A DNA stretch of 31,052 bases from positions 1 to 31,052 of the IMG/VR virus record IMGVR_UViG_3300035171_000033; one strand, written 5' to 3'. Both the position numbers and the translations under genes were made by a program. Source of the stretch: a virus. A model generated the notes under the pieces. The model worked only from the letters and a program-made list of their open reading frames with translations. It searched no databases and had not been told where the DNA came from. Of this stretch, positions 14,711 to 20,850 are shown in pieces. Within the stretch, counting starts at the first letter, position 1. The number at the start of each line of letters is the position of its first letter.

Positions 14711-15828
14711 TGGCGAAGCGAATCGAGAAGCTTTCAAAAGAAGCCGTCGCGCTTATCCCCGTCGTGCGCGACGAGTGGCTAGCGGCCGGGTTGTCGACCG
14801 CCCCGACCGACCGTGCTGCGGCGCTCCGCGGTGTCCACGCAGCCTACGAGGACGCGGGATTACCTCATCCGATCCTAGTCATCTGGCTCCGGTCACCGTT
14901 TGCAGGCGCGATTGGCTCAGCCATGCTGAGCCAATCGCGGGATCAGGTGGGGGCTCAGGTGCGGGCTCAGGTGTGGGCTCAGGTGCGGGCTCAGGTGGGG
15001 GATCAGGTGTGGGCTCAGGTGCGGGCTCAGGTGGGGGATCAGGTGCGGGCTCAGGTGGGGGATCAGGTGTGGGCTCAGGTGGGGGCTCAGGTGCGGGATC
15101 AGGTGCGGGATCAGGTGTGGGCTCAGGTGGGGGCTCAGGTGCGGGATCAGGTGCGGGCTCAGGTGGGGGATCAGGTGCGGGATCAGGTGGGGGATCAGGT
15201 GGGGACCGCGGTTTGGGGACAACACGACGCCGGATGGCTCGCGTTCTATGACTTCTTCGGGCGCGCCTACAAACTCAAGGGGACAAAGCGGCTCGAGGGG
15301 CTGAATGAGGTCGCACGGTCGGCTGGCTGGTGGTGGCCATTTCGGAACGCGGTGATCCTTACCGAGCGGCCGATCAGTCTTGCGCGCGACGATGAGGGAC
15401 GCCTGCACAGCGAGTCAGGCGCGGCGCTTCTCTATTCGGACGGCTGGGGAATCTGGTCGGTTCACGGCGTCCGCGTGTCGCAGCAGACGGTCGACGCGCC
15501 CGAGACGTTGACTGTCGCACAGATCCTTGGTGAAGAGAACGCCGAGGTGCGACGGGTGATGATGGAGCGGTTCGGCGCCGACCGGCTGATGCGGGAAGCG
15601 AACGCAGAGGTCGTCTCACAGGACGACTACGGGAAGCTGTGGCGGCTCCCGGTCGAGGGCGACGAGCCGTTGGTGATGGTTGAGGTTGTGAACTCGACAC
15701 CGGAGCCTTCGGGCGAGTTCAAGGATTATTGGTTGCGTGTGCCGCCCGATGTCGAGTCGGCGCATGGTGCGGTGGCGTGGTCGTTCGGGATGACTGTGAA
15801 GTCGTATCGGCCGGCGGTGGAGACATGA
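14710..15828 (+). CDS. DUF6745-like protein with QV tetrapeptide repeats
   Basis: 372 residues from ATG 14710, overlapping the previous TGA. N-terminus about 1-75: HAAYEDAGLPHPILVIWLRS. Residues about 77-164 are 22 perfect tetrapeptides of the form [R/G/W][D/A]QV. The C-terminal 200 residues hold SAGWWWPF, AEVRRVMMERFG, NSTPEPSG and LRVPPDVESAHGAVAW, the conserved core I associate with DUF6745. The repeats would suit a regular beta-solenoid or amphipathic helix. The biochemical role of the family is unknown to me. DNA encoding the repeats is extraordinarily uniform and abuts a 14-bp hairpin. It overlaps the next gene by ATGA. Confidence 0.75.
   Translation: MAKRIEKLSKEAVALIPVVRDEWLAAGLSTAPTDRAAALRGVHAAYEDAGLPHPILVIWLRSPFAGAIGSAMLSQSRDQVGAQVRAQVWAQVRAQVGDQVWAQVRAQVGDQVRAQVGDQVWAQVGAQVRDQVRDQVWAQVGAQVRDQVRAQVGDQVRDQVGDQVGTAVWGQHDAGWLAFYDFFGRAYKLKGTKRLEGLNEVARSAGWWWPFRNAVILTERPISLARDDEGRLHSESGAALLYSDGWGIWSVHGVRVSQQTVDAPETLTVAQILGEENAEVRRVMMERFGADRLMREANAEVVSQDDYGKLWRLPVEGDEPLVMVEVVNSTPEPSGEFKDYWLRVPPDVESAHGAVAWSFGMTVKSYRPAVET
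14907..14939. repeat. 14-bp perfect hairpin abutting the 12-bp repeat array
   Basis: Arms CGCGATTGGCTCAG (14907-14920) and the exact complement (14926-14939) flank a 5-base loop CCATG. It lies inside the coding sequence and its right arm touches the first repeat unit. The arms share GGCTCAG with the units, so it may derive from the array or promote slippage or recombination at it. Confidence 0.85.
14938..15201 (+). repeat. Tandem array of 22 twelve-base units
   Basis: Each unit is Ngg-gNt-cag-gtg. Across all 22 units only two of twelve positions vary: the first base (C 10, G 8, T 4) and the fifth (A 10, C 12). Both changes alter the amino acid; no silent difference occurs anywhere in 264 bases. 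Every TGG unit carries GCT. The array stays in frame and codes [R/G/W][D/A]QV. Confidence 0.97.
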
Positions 15829-16385
15829 CGGGTCATAAGCCCGGCTGCACAGGGTCGGTGGCGGACGGTATGGGAGGCGGCCCGTGCGACTGTGGCGTGC
15901 TCGACTACGTCGAGATTCGCGCCAGGGCGGAGGTGATGCTCGATCGTTTCGATGAGCACTCGCATGTGAACGTGGGGAGCGCCGCACGGATGGCGCGGGA
16001 TGTGGTGGCGCTCCTCGACACGCTCGCCGCCGTCGGGGAGGAGCCCGGGCTGTTGAAGGAGACGGAGGTGCTGCTCGCCGAGACGGTCATGCGTGCCGAG
16101 CGGGCAGAGAAGGAACGCGACGAAGCGCGCGAGGAGATCGACGAGTGGGTCATGGCGCGTGATGTCTGGCAGCACCGTAATGAGCGGGCGGAGGCTGAGG
16201 TGGTGGCCCTCCGATGCCTTGCAGCACTTCCTCCCTCGTTCGCCGTGGTTGCCAACGCGAACCATGCGAGGACGGCAAACACGAGCGCCGAGATGTCCGG
16301 AGCCCGTCCCGCAACAGAATGTTCGGATTCGGGGGAGGCGAACCCGGCAGACACCGCCGGGATTCGCGCGAGGGACGAAGCGTGA
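15825..16385 (+). CDS. Coiled-coil protein with N-terminal Cys cluster
   Basis: 186 residues from ATG 15825 (ATGA overlap). GCTGS and PCDCG near residues 7-24 form a possible metal site, as in phage proteins that begin with a short Cys-rich knuckle. Residues about 75-135 are a long charged coiled coil (RAERAEKERDEAREEIDEW, NERAEAEVVAL). The tail is low complexity. Unknown function. Confidence 0.65.
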   Translation: MTGHKPGCTGSVADGMGGGPCDCGVLDYVEIRARAEVMLDRFDEHSHVNVGSAARMARDVVALLDTLAAVGEEPGLLKETEVLLAETVMRAERAEKERDEAREEIDEWVMARDVWQHRNERAEAEVVALRCLAALPPSFAVVANANHARTANTSAEMSGARPATECSDSGEANPADTAGIRARDEA

Positions 16386-16723
16386 GCGAGCACAAGCTCA
16401 TCCTGGAAATCGAGGTTCCCGGCTTCTACGTGGACGCCGACGACCTCGCGAACATCGCCGAGTACGGCGACGGTGACGTGTTGGCGGTCGCGCTTGAGGA
16501 GTGGATGCGCGAGGACGTGGGCGTGACGTTCGTGTCGCTGCCGGGCGAGCAGTGCATGAGCAGCGACTTCGAGGTTCACGCCATGAACGGTCGAATCGTC
16601 GGAGCGCGGATCTCGGCGCTCTCTGCCGAGTCCGCTTCCCCGTCCCCGGCGGTGTCGGTGGTAGAGACCGAAGGGGTTGCGCGCTCAGCACAGATCGCTG
16701 AGACGCGCGGAGGGGAGTCCTGA
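16382..16723 (+). CDS. Unknown small protein of the junction-linked array
   Basis: 113 residues from GTG 16382, overlapping the previous stop. The N-terminal 80 residues form an ordered alpha/beta-looking domain (HKLILEIEVPGFYVDADDL, VLAVALEEWMREDVGVTF). The C-terminal 35 residues are Ser/Ala/Pro-rich and begin at a hairpin (16612-16630). Not recognised. It starts GTGAGCG like most genes in this block. Confidence 0.65.
   Translation: MSEHKLILEIEVPGFYVDADDLANIAEYGDGDVLAVALEEWMREDVGVTFVSLPGEQCMSSDFEVHAMNGRIVGARISALSAESASPSPAVSVVETEGVARSAQIAETRGGES
16612..16630. repeat. Junction hairpin, CTCGGC/GCCGAG
   Basis: A 6-bp stem with a 7-base loop, followed by TCCGCTTCCCC. It marks the change from the ordered domain to the low-complexity tail of the overlapping gene, like the other hairpins in this block. 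Confidence 0.4.
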
Positions 16724-16911
16724 TGCCGTACAGCGACCCTGAGAAGAAACGGGAGGCGAACCGCCGCTGGTTCGAGGCTCGCGGCGGCGCGGCGGCAGAG
16801 ATGCGGGCGCGCCGTGCGCGCATGACCGATGAGCAGCGCGAGGCGGAAAGGGCGCGGGATCGCGCTCGTAGAAGGGTGCCCCCGGGGTCGCGCGGAGGTG
16901 AGCAGACGTGA
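16723..16911 (+). CDS. Small basic, Arg-rich protein
   Basis: 62 residues from ATG 16723, which overlaps TGA, with AGGGGAG upstream. The sequence (YSDPEKKREANRRWFEARGG, then charged helix) resembles the basic leading segment of some phage HNH or nucleic-acid-binding proteins, but no catalytic part follows. It ends SRGGEQT, the same seven residues as the gene ending at 17333. DNA binding is plausible. Confidence 0.6.
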   Translation: MPYSDPEKKREANRRWFEARGGAAAEMRARRARMTDEQREAERARDRARRRVPPGSRGGEQT

Positions 16912-16916
16912 GCGCC
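16885..16916 (+). repeat. 32-bp exact junction repeat, copy 1
   Basis: Identical to 17307-17338. It covers the last codons of one gene (GSRGGEQT), the overlapping stop/start GTGA, and the first codons MSA of the next. It contains GGAGGTGAGCAGAC upstream of the GTG, which serves as ribosome site. Identity ends abruptly on both sides. Confidence 0.95.
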
Positions 16917-17108
16917 GCCCGCGAATCGCTGAGAGCGTTCCCTGTTCAATCAGGCATTTTTGCGGGGCACATAGACCCTCGCAGCGGCCAGAGATGCGCG
17001 TGGGCTAACGGCGGCTTGAAGTGCCACGTACCTGAGTGCGAGTTTCCCGAAGAGCGATGTCTCTGCGTGCAGCTGCTGGTGCGGCCGGACGTTCGGCGAG
17101 GTGTCTGA
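16908..17108 (+). CDS. Cys-rich small protein of the array
   Basis: 66 residues from GTG 16908. The C-terminal half has QRCAWANGGLKCHVPECEF and ERCLC, at least five cysteines and a His that could form a zinc site or disulfides. Position and start are set by junction repeat copy 1. Not recognised. Confidence 0.6.
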   Translation: MSAARESLRAFPVQSGIFAGHIDPRSGQRCAWANGGLKCHVPECEFPEERCLCVQLLVRPDVRRGV

Positions 17109-17333
17109 GTGACAGTCACGCAGCTCTCCCTTGACGGGCCGCGGCTGGAGCTTCGCGGCGGCGTCGGGCCAGTGCAGCCGGTCTGGGACGACGTGCGGAT
17201 GTACTCGGTCGAGTGGTATCGCCGGTTCCGTGACTGGCACCACGAGACGTATCCGGACGCCGATTCGGTGACGCGCGACAACCTGGAGATGCTCATTGAT
17301 CGTGCCGGGTCGCGCGGAGGTGAGCAGACGTGA
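17109..17333 (+). CDS. Unknown small protein of the array
   Basis: 74 residues; GTG 17109 directly follows the previous stop. Aromatic and charged middle region (VEWYRRFRDWHHETYPDADS) and a C-terminus GSRGGEQT identical to that of the gene ending at 16911, because both end in the 32-bp junction repeat. No family recognised. Confidence 0.62.
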   Translation: MTVTQLSLDGPRLELRGGVGPVQPVWDDVRMYSVEWYRRFRDWHHETYPDADSVTRDNLEMLIDRAGSRGGEQT

Positions 17334-17338
17334 GCGCC
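17307..17338 (+). repeat. 32-bp exact junction repeat, copy 2
   Basis: Exact copy of 16885-16916, again spanning a gene end, its GTGA stop/start overlap and the next gene's MSA codons. Later junctions at about 17556-17577 and 17771-17791 keep the shortened form AAGGAGCAAACGTGAGCGC. Confidence 0.95.
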
Positions 17339-17572
17339 CGGCAGATGCGTGATCCGTCCTGGGCGGTCGAGCCGCGCGGCGACGGGATCGTGCTCAAGTT
17401 CCGGGTGCATGGCTCGAAGTTCGGGCCGGTCCACGTCGAGATCACGGGCGAGGCGTTGGCGCTCGCCGAGGCGATCGAGGCGGCTGTTGAGGCGATGGAC
17501 GAGGCTGAGCTAGTAACGCGCCGCGTGAGCGGCGCTCCCTCGTCGGGGTCGTGTGCGAAGGAGCAAACGTGA
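17330..17572 (+). CDS. Unknown small protein of the array
   Basis: 80 residues from GTG 17330. Beta strands then helix: GDGIVLKFRVHGSKFGPVHV and ALALAEAIEAAVEAMDEAE. The tail RRVSGAPSSGSCAKEQT starts at a 7-bp hairpin (17518-17535) and looks like a junction-derived extension. Not recognised. Confidence 0.62.
   Translation: MSARQMRDPSWAVEPRGDGIVLKFRVHGSKFGPVHVEITGEALALAEAIEAAVEAMDEAELVTRRVSGAPSSGSCAKEQT
17518..17535. repeat. Junction hairpin, GCGCCGC/GCGGCGC
   Basis: A perfect 7-bp stem with loop GTGA, followed by TCCCTC. The same arms occur at 18007-18025, and both lie about 25-35 bases before a GTGAGC start. Confidence 0.7.
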
Positions 17573-17787
17573 GCGCCGAGATACGGCAGGCTCTCGAATC
17601 GGCCCACTGCGTGGAGGAGTTCTCGGTGATGGTCGCCGGGGCTACTGCCGGAGACGGTTCAGCCGCCGTGATCCTCGGCGTGATTCCGCCGGACGGGAGG
17701 GGTTGGACGTTCCCTCTGCCTGTGTCTGAGGCTCGCCGGGTGGCGGCGCTTCTCGTGGATATAGCGGACAAGAAGGAGCAAACGTGA
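17569..17787 (+). CDS. Unknown small protein of the array
   Basis: 72 residues from GTG 17569, with AAGGAGC as ribosome site. Mixed alpha/beta composition (VEEFSVMVAGATAGDGSAAV, FPLPVSEARRVAALLVDIA). Ends KKEQT, matching the neighbour's AKEQT. Not recognised. Confidence 0.62.
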   Translation: MSAEIRQALESAHCVEEFSVMVAGATAGDGSAAVILGVIPPDGRGWTFPLPVSEARRVAALLVDIADKKEQT

Positions 17788-18053
17788 GCGCGCGCGAGCT
17801 TGGCCCGGTGTGGCAGGAGTACGCCGGCGATGCGTGGGTGTCGACGTGCTTTCGGGAGTCGTCGGCGGTTTTGTGCCCTTTGCCGTACTTCGAGACGATG
17901 GCGTTCCGGCTCGACGGGACGGGCGGATTCTTGTGGCAGTCGGCGGCGGTGTCCGAGCGCGAGGCCCGTCGTCAGCATGAACTTGCGGTGCGGTGGTTCA
18001 GCTCGCGCGCCGCTCTTGGCGGCGCTTCCCCGGTCACGGAGACGAACCAGTGA
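17784..18053 (+). CDS. Unknown small protein of the array
   Basis: 89 residues from GTG 17784. Ordered core with many aromatics (VWQEYAGDAWVSTCFRESS, FRLDGTGGFLWQSAA), then a helix SEREARRQHELAVRWF. The tail GGASPVTETNQ follows the hairpin at 18007-18025. Not recognised. Confidence 0.62.
   Translation: MSARELGPVWQEYAGDAWVSTCFRESSAVLCPLPYFETMAFRLDGTGGFLWQSAAVSEREARRQHELAVRWFSSRAALGGASPVTETNQ
18007..18025. repeat. Junction hairpin, second GCGCCGC/GCGGCGC copy
   Basis: Perfect 7-bp stem identical to that at 17518-17535, loop TCTTG, followed by TTCCCC and then GGAGACGAACCA before GTGAGC. Confidence 0.7.
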
Positions 18054-18304
18054 GCACGCCGGGGAGCGAGCGGAGGTGCGCCGTGGAGATCGAGGGCCGC
18101 GCCTCGGCTAGAGACGGTCGCCTTCGCTGCATCTTCGTGGGTGATCACAAGTCGCCGCACCGGTTCATGGCTCCTGACGCGACGCTCAGATGGTGGCCTG
18201 TCGATGCGGGTGACCCTCCGGCTTGGGAGGACGCTATCGCCACGCCTGCGAGCGATCCTCGCTGGCCGCAGTCCTCGGTTGCGGGCGCGGAGACAACGAC
18301 GTGA
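18050..18304 (+). CDS. Unknown small protein of the array
   Basis: 84 residues from GTG 18050, overlapping the previous stop. Beta-rich first half (CAVEIEGRASARDGRLRCIF) and a Trp/Pro-rich second half (DATLRWWPVDAGDPPAWE). Ends ETTT at the next GTGA. Not recognised. Confidence 0.55.
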   Translation: MSTPGSERRCAVEIEGRASARDGRLRCIFVGDHKSPHRFMAPDATLRWWPVDAGDPPAWEDAIATPASDPRWPQSSVAGAETTT

Positions 18305-18654
18305 ACGCCAGCGGTCAGGCGTCAAACAAGGATTCGGAGGCGGGCTCGACGCTTTCACCGTCGGGTGGGCCGTTGTCGGTTGGACCCCTGCGGCCCTCAC
18401 CGCCTCCGGATGATGAAGGCCGCGCGGCACGGTGGTATCTGTGGGACTACGACCGCTGCCAGGTCGTTCGCGGGCCGTACGCCTGCCCGGAGGCGGCGGG
18501 TGCGGTCAGGACGGAGGTCGAAGGCGACAGGAACCTTTGGGTCGTCGACGGCTCGATGATCGCTGCGTGGCGGCGAGAACTCGACGTGCCACACGAGCAG
18601 TCCCTCGCGCGCCCGCAGGGCACTCCCTCGTCCCTGGAGACGAAACAGCCATGA
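18301..18654 (+). CDS. Unknown small protein of the array
   Basis: 117 residues from GTG 18301. The first 40 residues are Ser/Pro/Gly-rich. Residues about 42-95 are ordered (RWYLWDYDRCQVVRGPYACP, NLWVVDGSMIAAWRREL). The tail QGTPSSLETKQP resembles the GAPSS and ETNQ tails of neighbours. Not recognised. Confidence 0.58.
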   Translation: MNASGQASNKDSEAGSTLSPSGGPLSVGPLRPSPPPDDEGRAARWYLWDYDRCQVVRGPYACPEAAGAVRTEVEGDRNLWVVDGSMIAAWRRELDVPHEQSLARPQGTPSSLETKQP

Positions 18655-18705
18655 GCGGCCAGGGAAGCGCGCCTGCGGCGTGCGCTAACTACGATCGGAG
18701 GAGCA

Positions 18706-18906
18706 ATGACGGTTCGCGGTTGGCTGATCGTGGGTGGGAACGGCGGCGGGTTGCCGCCGCAGGAGTATGTCGGCGAGTACGTCGGGGCGCTGCCGGACGC
18801 TGCGAACTTCAAGGCCGGTCAGTGGCTCTACTGGCGTCCTGTCGCTGCGGTCATCGCGGGAGCCTCCACGCAGATGTCTGTCGTCTGTGTAGACATTCCG
18901 ATCTGA
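18706..18906 (+). CDS. Unknown small protein, strand-rich
   Basis: 66 residues from ATG 18706, with GGAGGAGC upstream. Balanced composition (RGWLIVGGNGGGLPPQEYVG, QWLYWRPVAAVIAGAS) and consistently G/C third positions indicate the true frame. It lies inside a longer out-of-frame ORF (18651-18953) that keeps the overlap chain but looks like a shadow. Not recognised. Confidence 0.6.
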   Translation: MTVRGWLIVGGNGGGLPPQEYVGEYVGALPDAANFKAGQWLYWRPVAAVIAGASTQMSVVCVDIPI

Positions 18907-18911
18907 CCCTC

Positions 18912-18930
18912 ATGCGCCCCTCGGGCGCAT
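18912..18930. repeat. Junction hairpin, ATGCGCCC/GGGCGCAT
   Basis: A perfect 8-bp stem with a 3-base loop in the 43-bp gap between two small genes, followed by CCCAGG. There is no T tract, so it is not a classical terminator. Confidence 0.65.
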
Positions 18931-18949
18931 CCCAGGCGGGTGGGGGCTC

Positions 18950-19210
18950 GTGAACGGCCAGGGGGACAACGCCGCCAAGCAGCGCGCGGTGTTCGTGAAG
19001 CAGCTCGGGGCGAAGCCGGTCTTCGCCGTCGACACCGCCGAGCGCCGCGAGACGCACACGCTCCTCCTGCGCGATCGGAAGGGCGGCGACTGGGACGAAT
19101 GGCCCGCCGACCTGCGGATCCGTGAGTACCCGCGCAATGAGACGGCTAACGCGCGCCTCGTAGGGGCGCCTCCTGACCCGCGCACGGGGCTTCTCGGAGA
19201 CAACCAATGA
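18950..19210 (+). CDS. Unknown small protein of the array
   Basis: 86 residues from GTG 18950. Core FVKQLGAKPVFAVDTAERR, then TLLLRDRKGGDWDEWPADL. The tail GAPPDPRTGLLGDNQ follows a short GCGCC/GGCGC hairpin (19153-19169) and matches the tail style of other array genes. Not recognised. Confidence 0.6.
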   Translation: MNGQGDNAAKQRAVFVKQLGAKPVFAVDTAERRETHTLLLRDRKGGDWDEWPADLRIREYPRNETANARLVGAPPDPRTGLLGDNQ

Positions 19211-19548
19211 GCGGCAGGCGGCACAGCATCTATTTCGTGCAGGAGGCAACGGGCGGCCCGATCAAGATCGGGATGACGACCACGACCATTGAGAAGCGTC
19301 TGAGCTACCTCAGGCGCGAGTACGGAGACTTGTTCTTGCTCGCGGTGATCTCGGACGCTGTCCCGGCTGTCGAGATGCACTTACACGATCGCTTCCATGG
19401 CGGCCACCTTGAGGGCGAATGGTTCGATGAGGAAACTGAAGGCCTCCGGGAGTTCATCGCTGATGTTGGCCGTGGCGAGGTCGGTGACCGCGTCGAGCGG
19501 ATCATCGCAGTGCATACCGCTCATGCCTCCGACACGGAGAGCGCGTGA
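19207..19548 (+). CDS. GIY-YIG / T5orf172-type nuclease-like protein
   Basis: 113 residues from ATG 19207, overlapping the previous TGA. SIYFVQEATGGPIKIGMT is a GIY-YIG-like opening. RLSYLRREYGDLFLLAVI and VEMHLHDRFHGGHLEGEWF give the Arg and the E/H-rich helix typical of the T5orf172 (MUG113) branch. Such proteins occur in phages as small nucleases or DNA-binding factors. It overlaps the integrase start. Confidence 0.75.
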   Translation: MSGRRHSIYFVQEATGGPIKIGMTTTTIEKRLSYLRREYGDLFLLAVISDAVPAVEMHLHDRFHGGHLEGEWFDEETEGLREFIADVGRGEVGDRVERIIAVHTAHASDTESA

Positions 19549-20564
19549 CCGTCGCGACCATCACGCTCGGCGAGGCGTCCCGTATGCTCCGCGATGCCCT
19601 GAAGGACACGAGCTACCGCTCGACTCCCCTGGGGCTCGAAGTCGCGCGCTACATCCGGTGGAAGCGCACTGAATGGGGAGCCGCTAAGGACACGATCCGC
19701 GACTACGAGCCCGCCCTAGCTCGGCTTGCACTTTTCTTCGCCGATCTCGAGCTGCGCGACTTCGAAACCCCGGTAGGTGCTGAACGGCTGCGCGAGTGCT
19801 GGGACCATCACTGGGGAGACAGGTCGGCACGCACACGCGCGAAGATCCTTTCGATCTGGCGCGACTTTTTCGACTGGGCGATACGGGAGAACCGCGGCAT
19901 CCACGGCAACCCTGCCCGTGTGCTCCGGTCACCGAAACGCCGCGGCGTGAAGCGCGAACCGTTCGCCGGCTCGTTCGTCGACCTCGTTGTCGCAGCGCAG
20001 GACTATCTCCCCGACCAGCTCGGCGTCCGCCTGATCTTGCAGTACGGGCTACGGCGTGCCGAGGTGGCCGGGGTCAGGTTCCGCGACTTCGACTTCGAAC
20101 GGCAGCAACTCACGATCGTCGGCAAGGGCGGGAAACCTCGGCAGGTGCCGCTTCCCGACCCTGCGTTCTGGCGTGACCTCGGCGCGGTCGAACTTGATCT
20201 AGGAGGACGTGCGTCGTGCCTTGACAGGTTCCTCGTCGCGCCGCGCCGCAAGGTCGGGATGAAGACGACACATTTCCACCATCACGGCTTCAAACCGAGG
20301 TCTGTGCACACCTGGTGGTACGACCGTCTCGAAGCAGCTGGCCTGTGCGGAGACAAGGAATCCGGGACACGGAAGGGCTTGAACATGCACCGGGGCCGCC
20401 ATACCGTCGCGACGGAGATTCTGCGCGGGTCGGGGAACCTCGTTGCTGCTCAGAAGCTGCTCGGCCACGCTGATCTGTCGACGACGGAGGAGCATTACGC
20501 GTCGTTCGACACCGAGGACGTCGCCACGGTGCTTAGGTCTATCCGGGGCCACGAGGAGCTGTAG
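19545..20564 (+). CDS. int: Tyrosine integrase
   Basis: 339 residues from GTG 19545. An N-terminal core-binding region (about 30-125) with helical SAM-like pattern is followed by the catalytic domain. R170 lies in YGLRRAEV, K in IVGKGGKPRQVPLP, H282/R285 in MHRGRHT, H308 in LLGHADLS, and nucleophile Y318 in EEHYASF. All catalytic residues are present. No obvious AP2-type arm-binding domain stands out. It is the last gene of the early operon and is followed within 36 bases by a tRNA/tmRNA 3'-end-like sequence, its likely attP. Confidence 0.92.
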   Translation: MTVATITLGEASRMLRDALKDTSYRSTPLGLEVARYIRWKRTEWGAAKDTIRDYEPALARLALFFADLELRDFETPVGAERLRECWDHHWGDRSARTRAKILSIWRDFFDWAIRENRGIHGNPARVLRSPKRRGVKREPFAGSFVDLVVAAQDYLPDQLGVRLILQYGLRRAEVAGVRFRDFDFERQQLTIVGKGGKPRQVPLPDPAFWRDLGAVELDLGGRASCLDRFLVAPRRKVGMKTTHFHHHGFKPRSVHTWWYDRLEAAGLCGDKESGTRKGLNMHRGRHTVATEILRGSGNLVAAQKLLGHADLSTTEEHYASFDTEDVATVLRSIRGHEEL

Positions 20565-20599
20565 ATGTTCCCGGCGATTTCGCTTGGTCAAGCCAAAAG

Positions 20600-20624
20600 T
20601 GGAGGCGGCGGGAATCGAACCCGC
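20600..20624 (-). other. attP core: tRNA or tmRNA 3'-end identity
   Basis: Read on the minus strand this is a T-arm GCGGG-TTCGATT-CCCGC followed by the acceptor half CGCCTCC and A, exactly a tRNA or tmRNA 3' end. No matching 5' acceptor half GGAGGCG is found upstream, so this is not a complete gene but the segment that restores the host gene on integration. The preceding 30 bases (to about 20650) may also belong to the core. A tmRNA target is possible from the resemblance of the end to ssrA. Confidence 0.82.
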
Positions 20625-20740
20625 GATTGGTGCCCGCAGCTTTCGCTCAACCATGCGGGTAGAGCCCTTCGAAGCGGCTCCTCGGCTGACTTTGTAACAC
20701 CGGCCGCGCCCCTCTTGTGGCGCTCCCCCATCTTCTCGCT

Positions 20741-20819
20741 TTCGACGGCCGGGCGTTCGAGCGTCGAGCCCGCATCCGTACGGGCTCCCCTCCGCGCTAC
20801 CGGAGGGTCGGCCGTCGAA
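20741..20819 (+). ncRNA. Four-way-junction (cloverleaf) structured element
   Basis: An 11-bp outer stem (20741-20751 with 20809-20819) encloses three directly adjacent hairpins. These are 20752-20765 (5 bp including two G-U pairs, loop TCGA), 20766-20787 (7 bp GAGCCCG/CGGGCTC, loop 8) and 20788-20807 (7 bp CCCTCCG/CGGAGGG, loop 6). Only one base (20808) is unpaired at the junction. The G-U pairs would be A-C mismatches on the other strand, favouring a plus-strand RNA. It is not a tRNA: no TTC loop or normal D-arm. It lies between attP and the Rpf-like gene, so it could be a leader element, a small RNA, or an attP cruciform. Confidence 0.6.
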
Positions 20820-20850
20820 TCTCGTTCGCGCTCGTCCACGGTTGCCCGTG

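Noticed and set aside
14938-15201. CRISPR-like array
   Set aside because: Units are contiguous 12-mers with no spacers and are coding.
18651-18953. 100-codon ORF keeping the stop/start overlap chain
   Set aside because: Arg/Cys/Gly-rich shadow composition; the ORF at 18706-18906 in another frame has a ribosome site and proper third-position GC.
20625-20700. Complete minus-strand tRNA gene
   Set aside because: Only the T-arm and 3' acceptor half fit; there is no 5' acceptor half GGAGGCG and no normal D-arm.
20741-20819. tRNA gene
   Set aside because: Cloverleaf-like, but arms and loops do not fit tRNA consensus (no TTC loop, tetraloop D-arm position, 11-bp outer stem).
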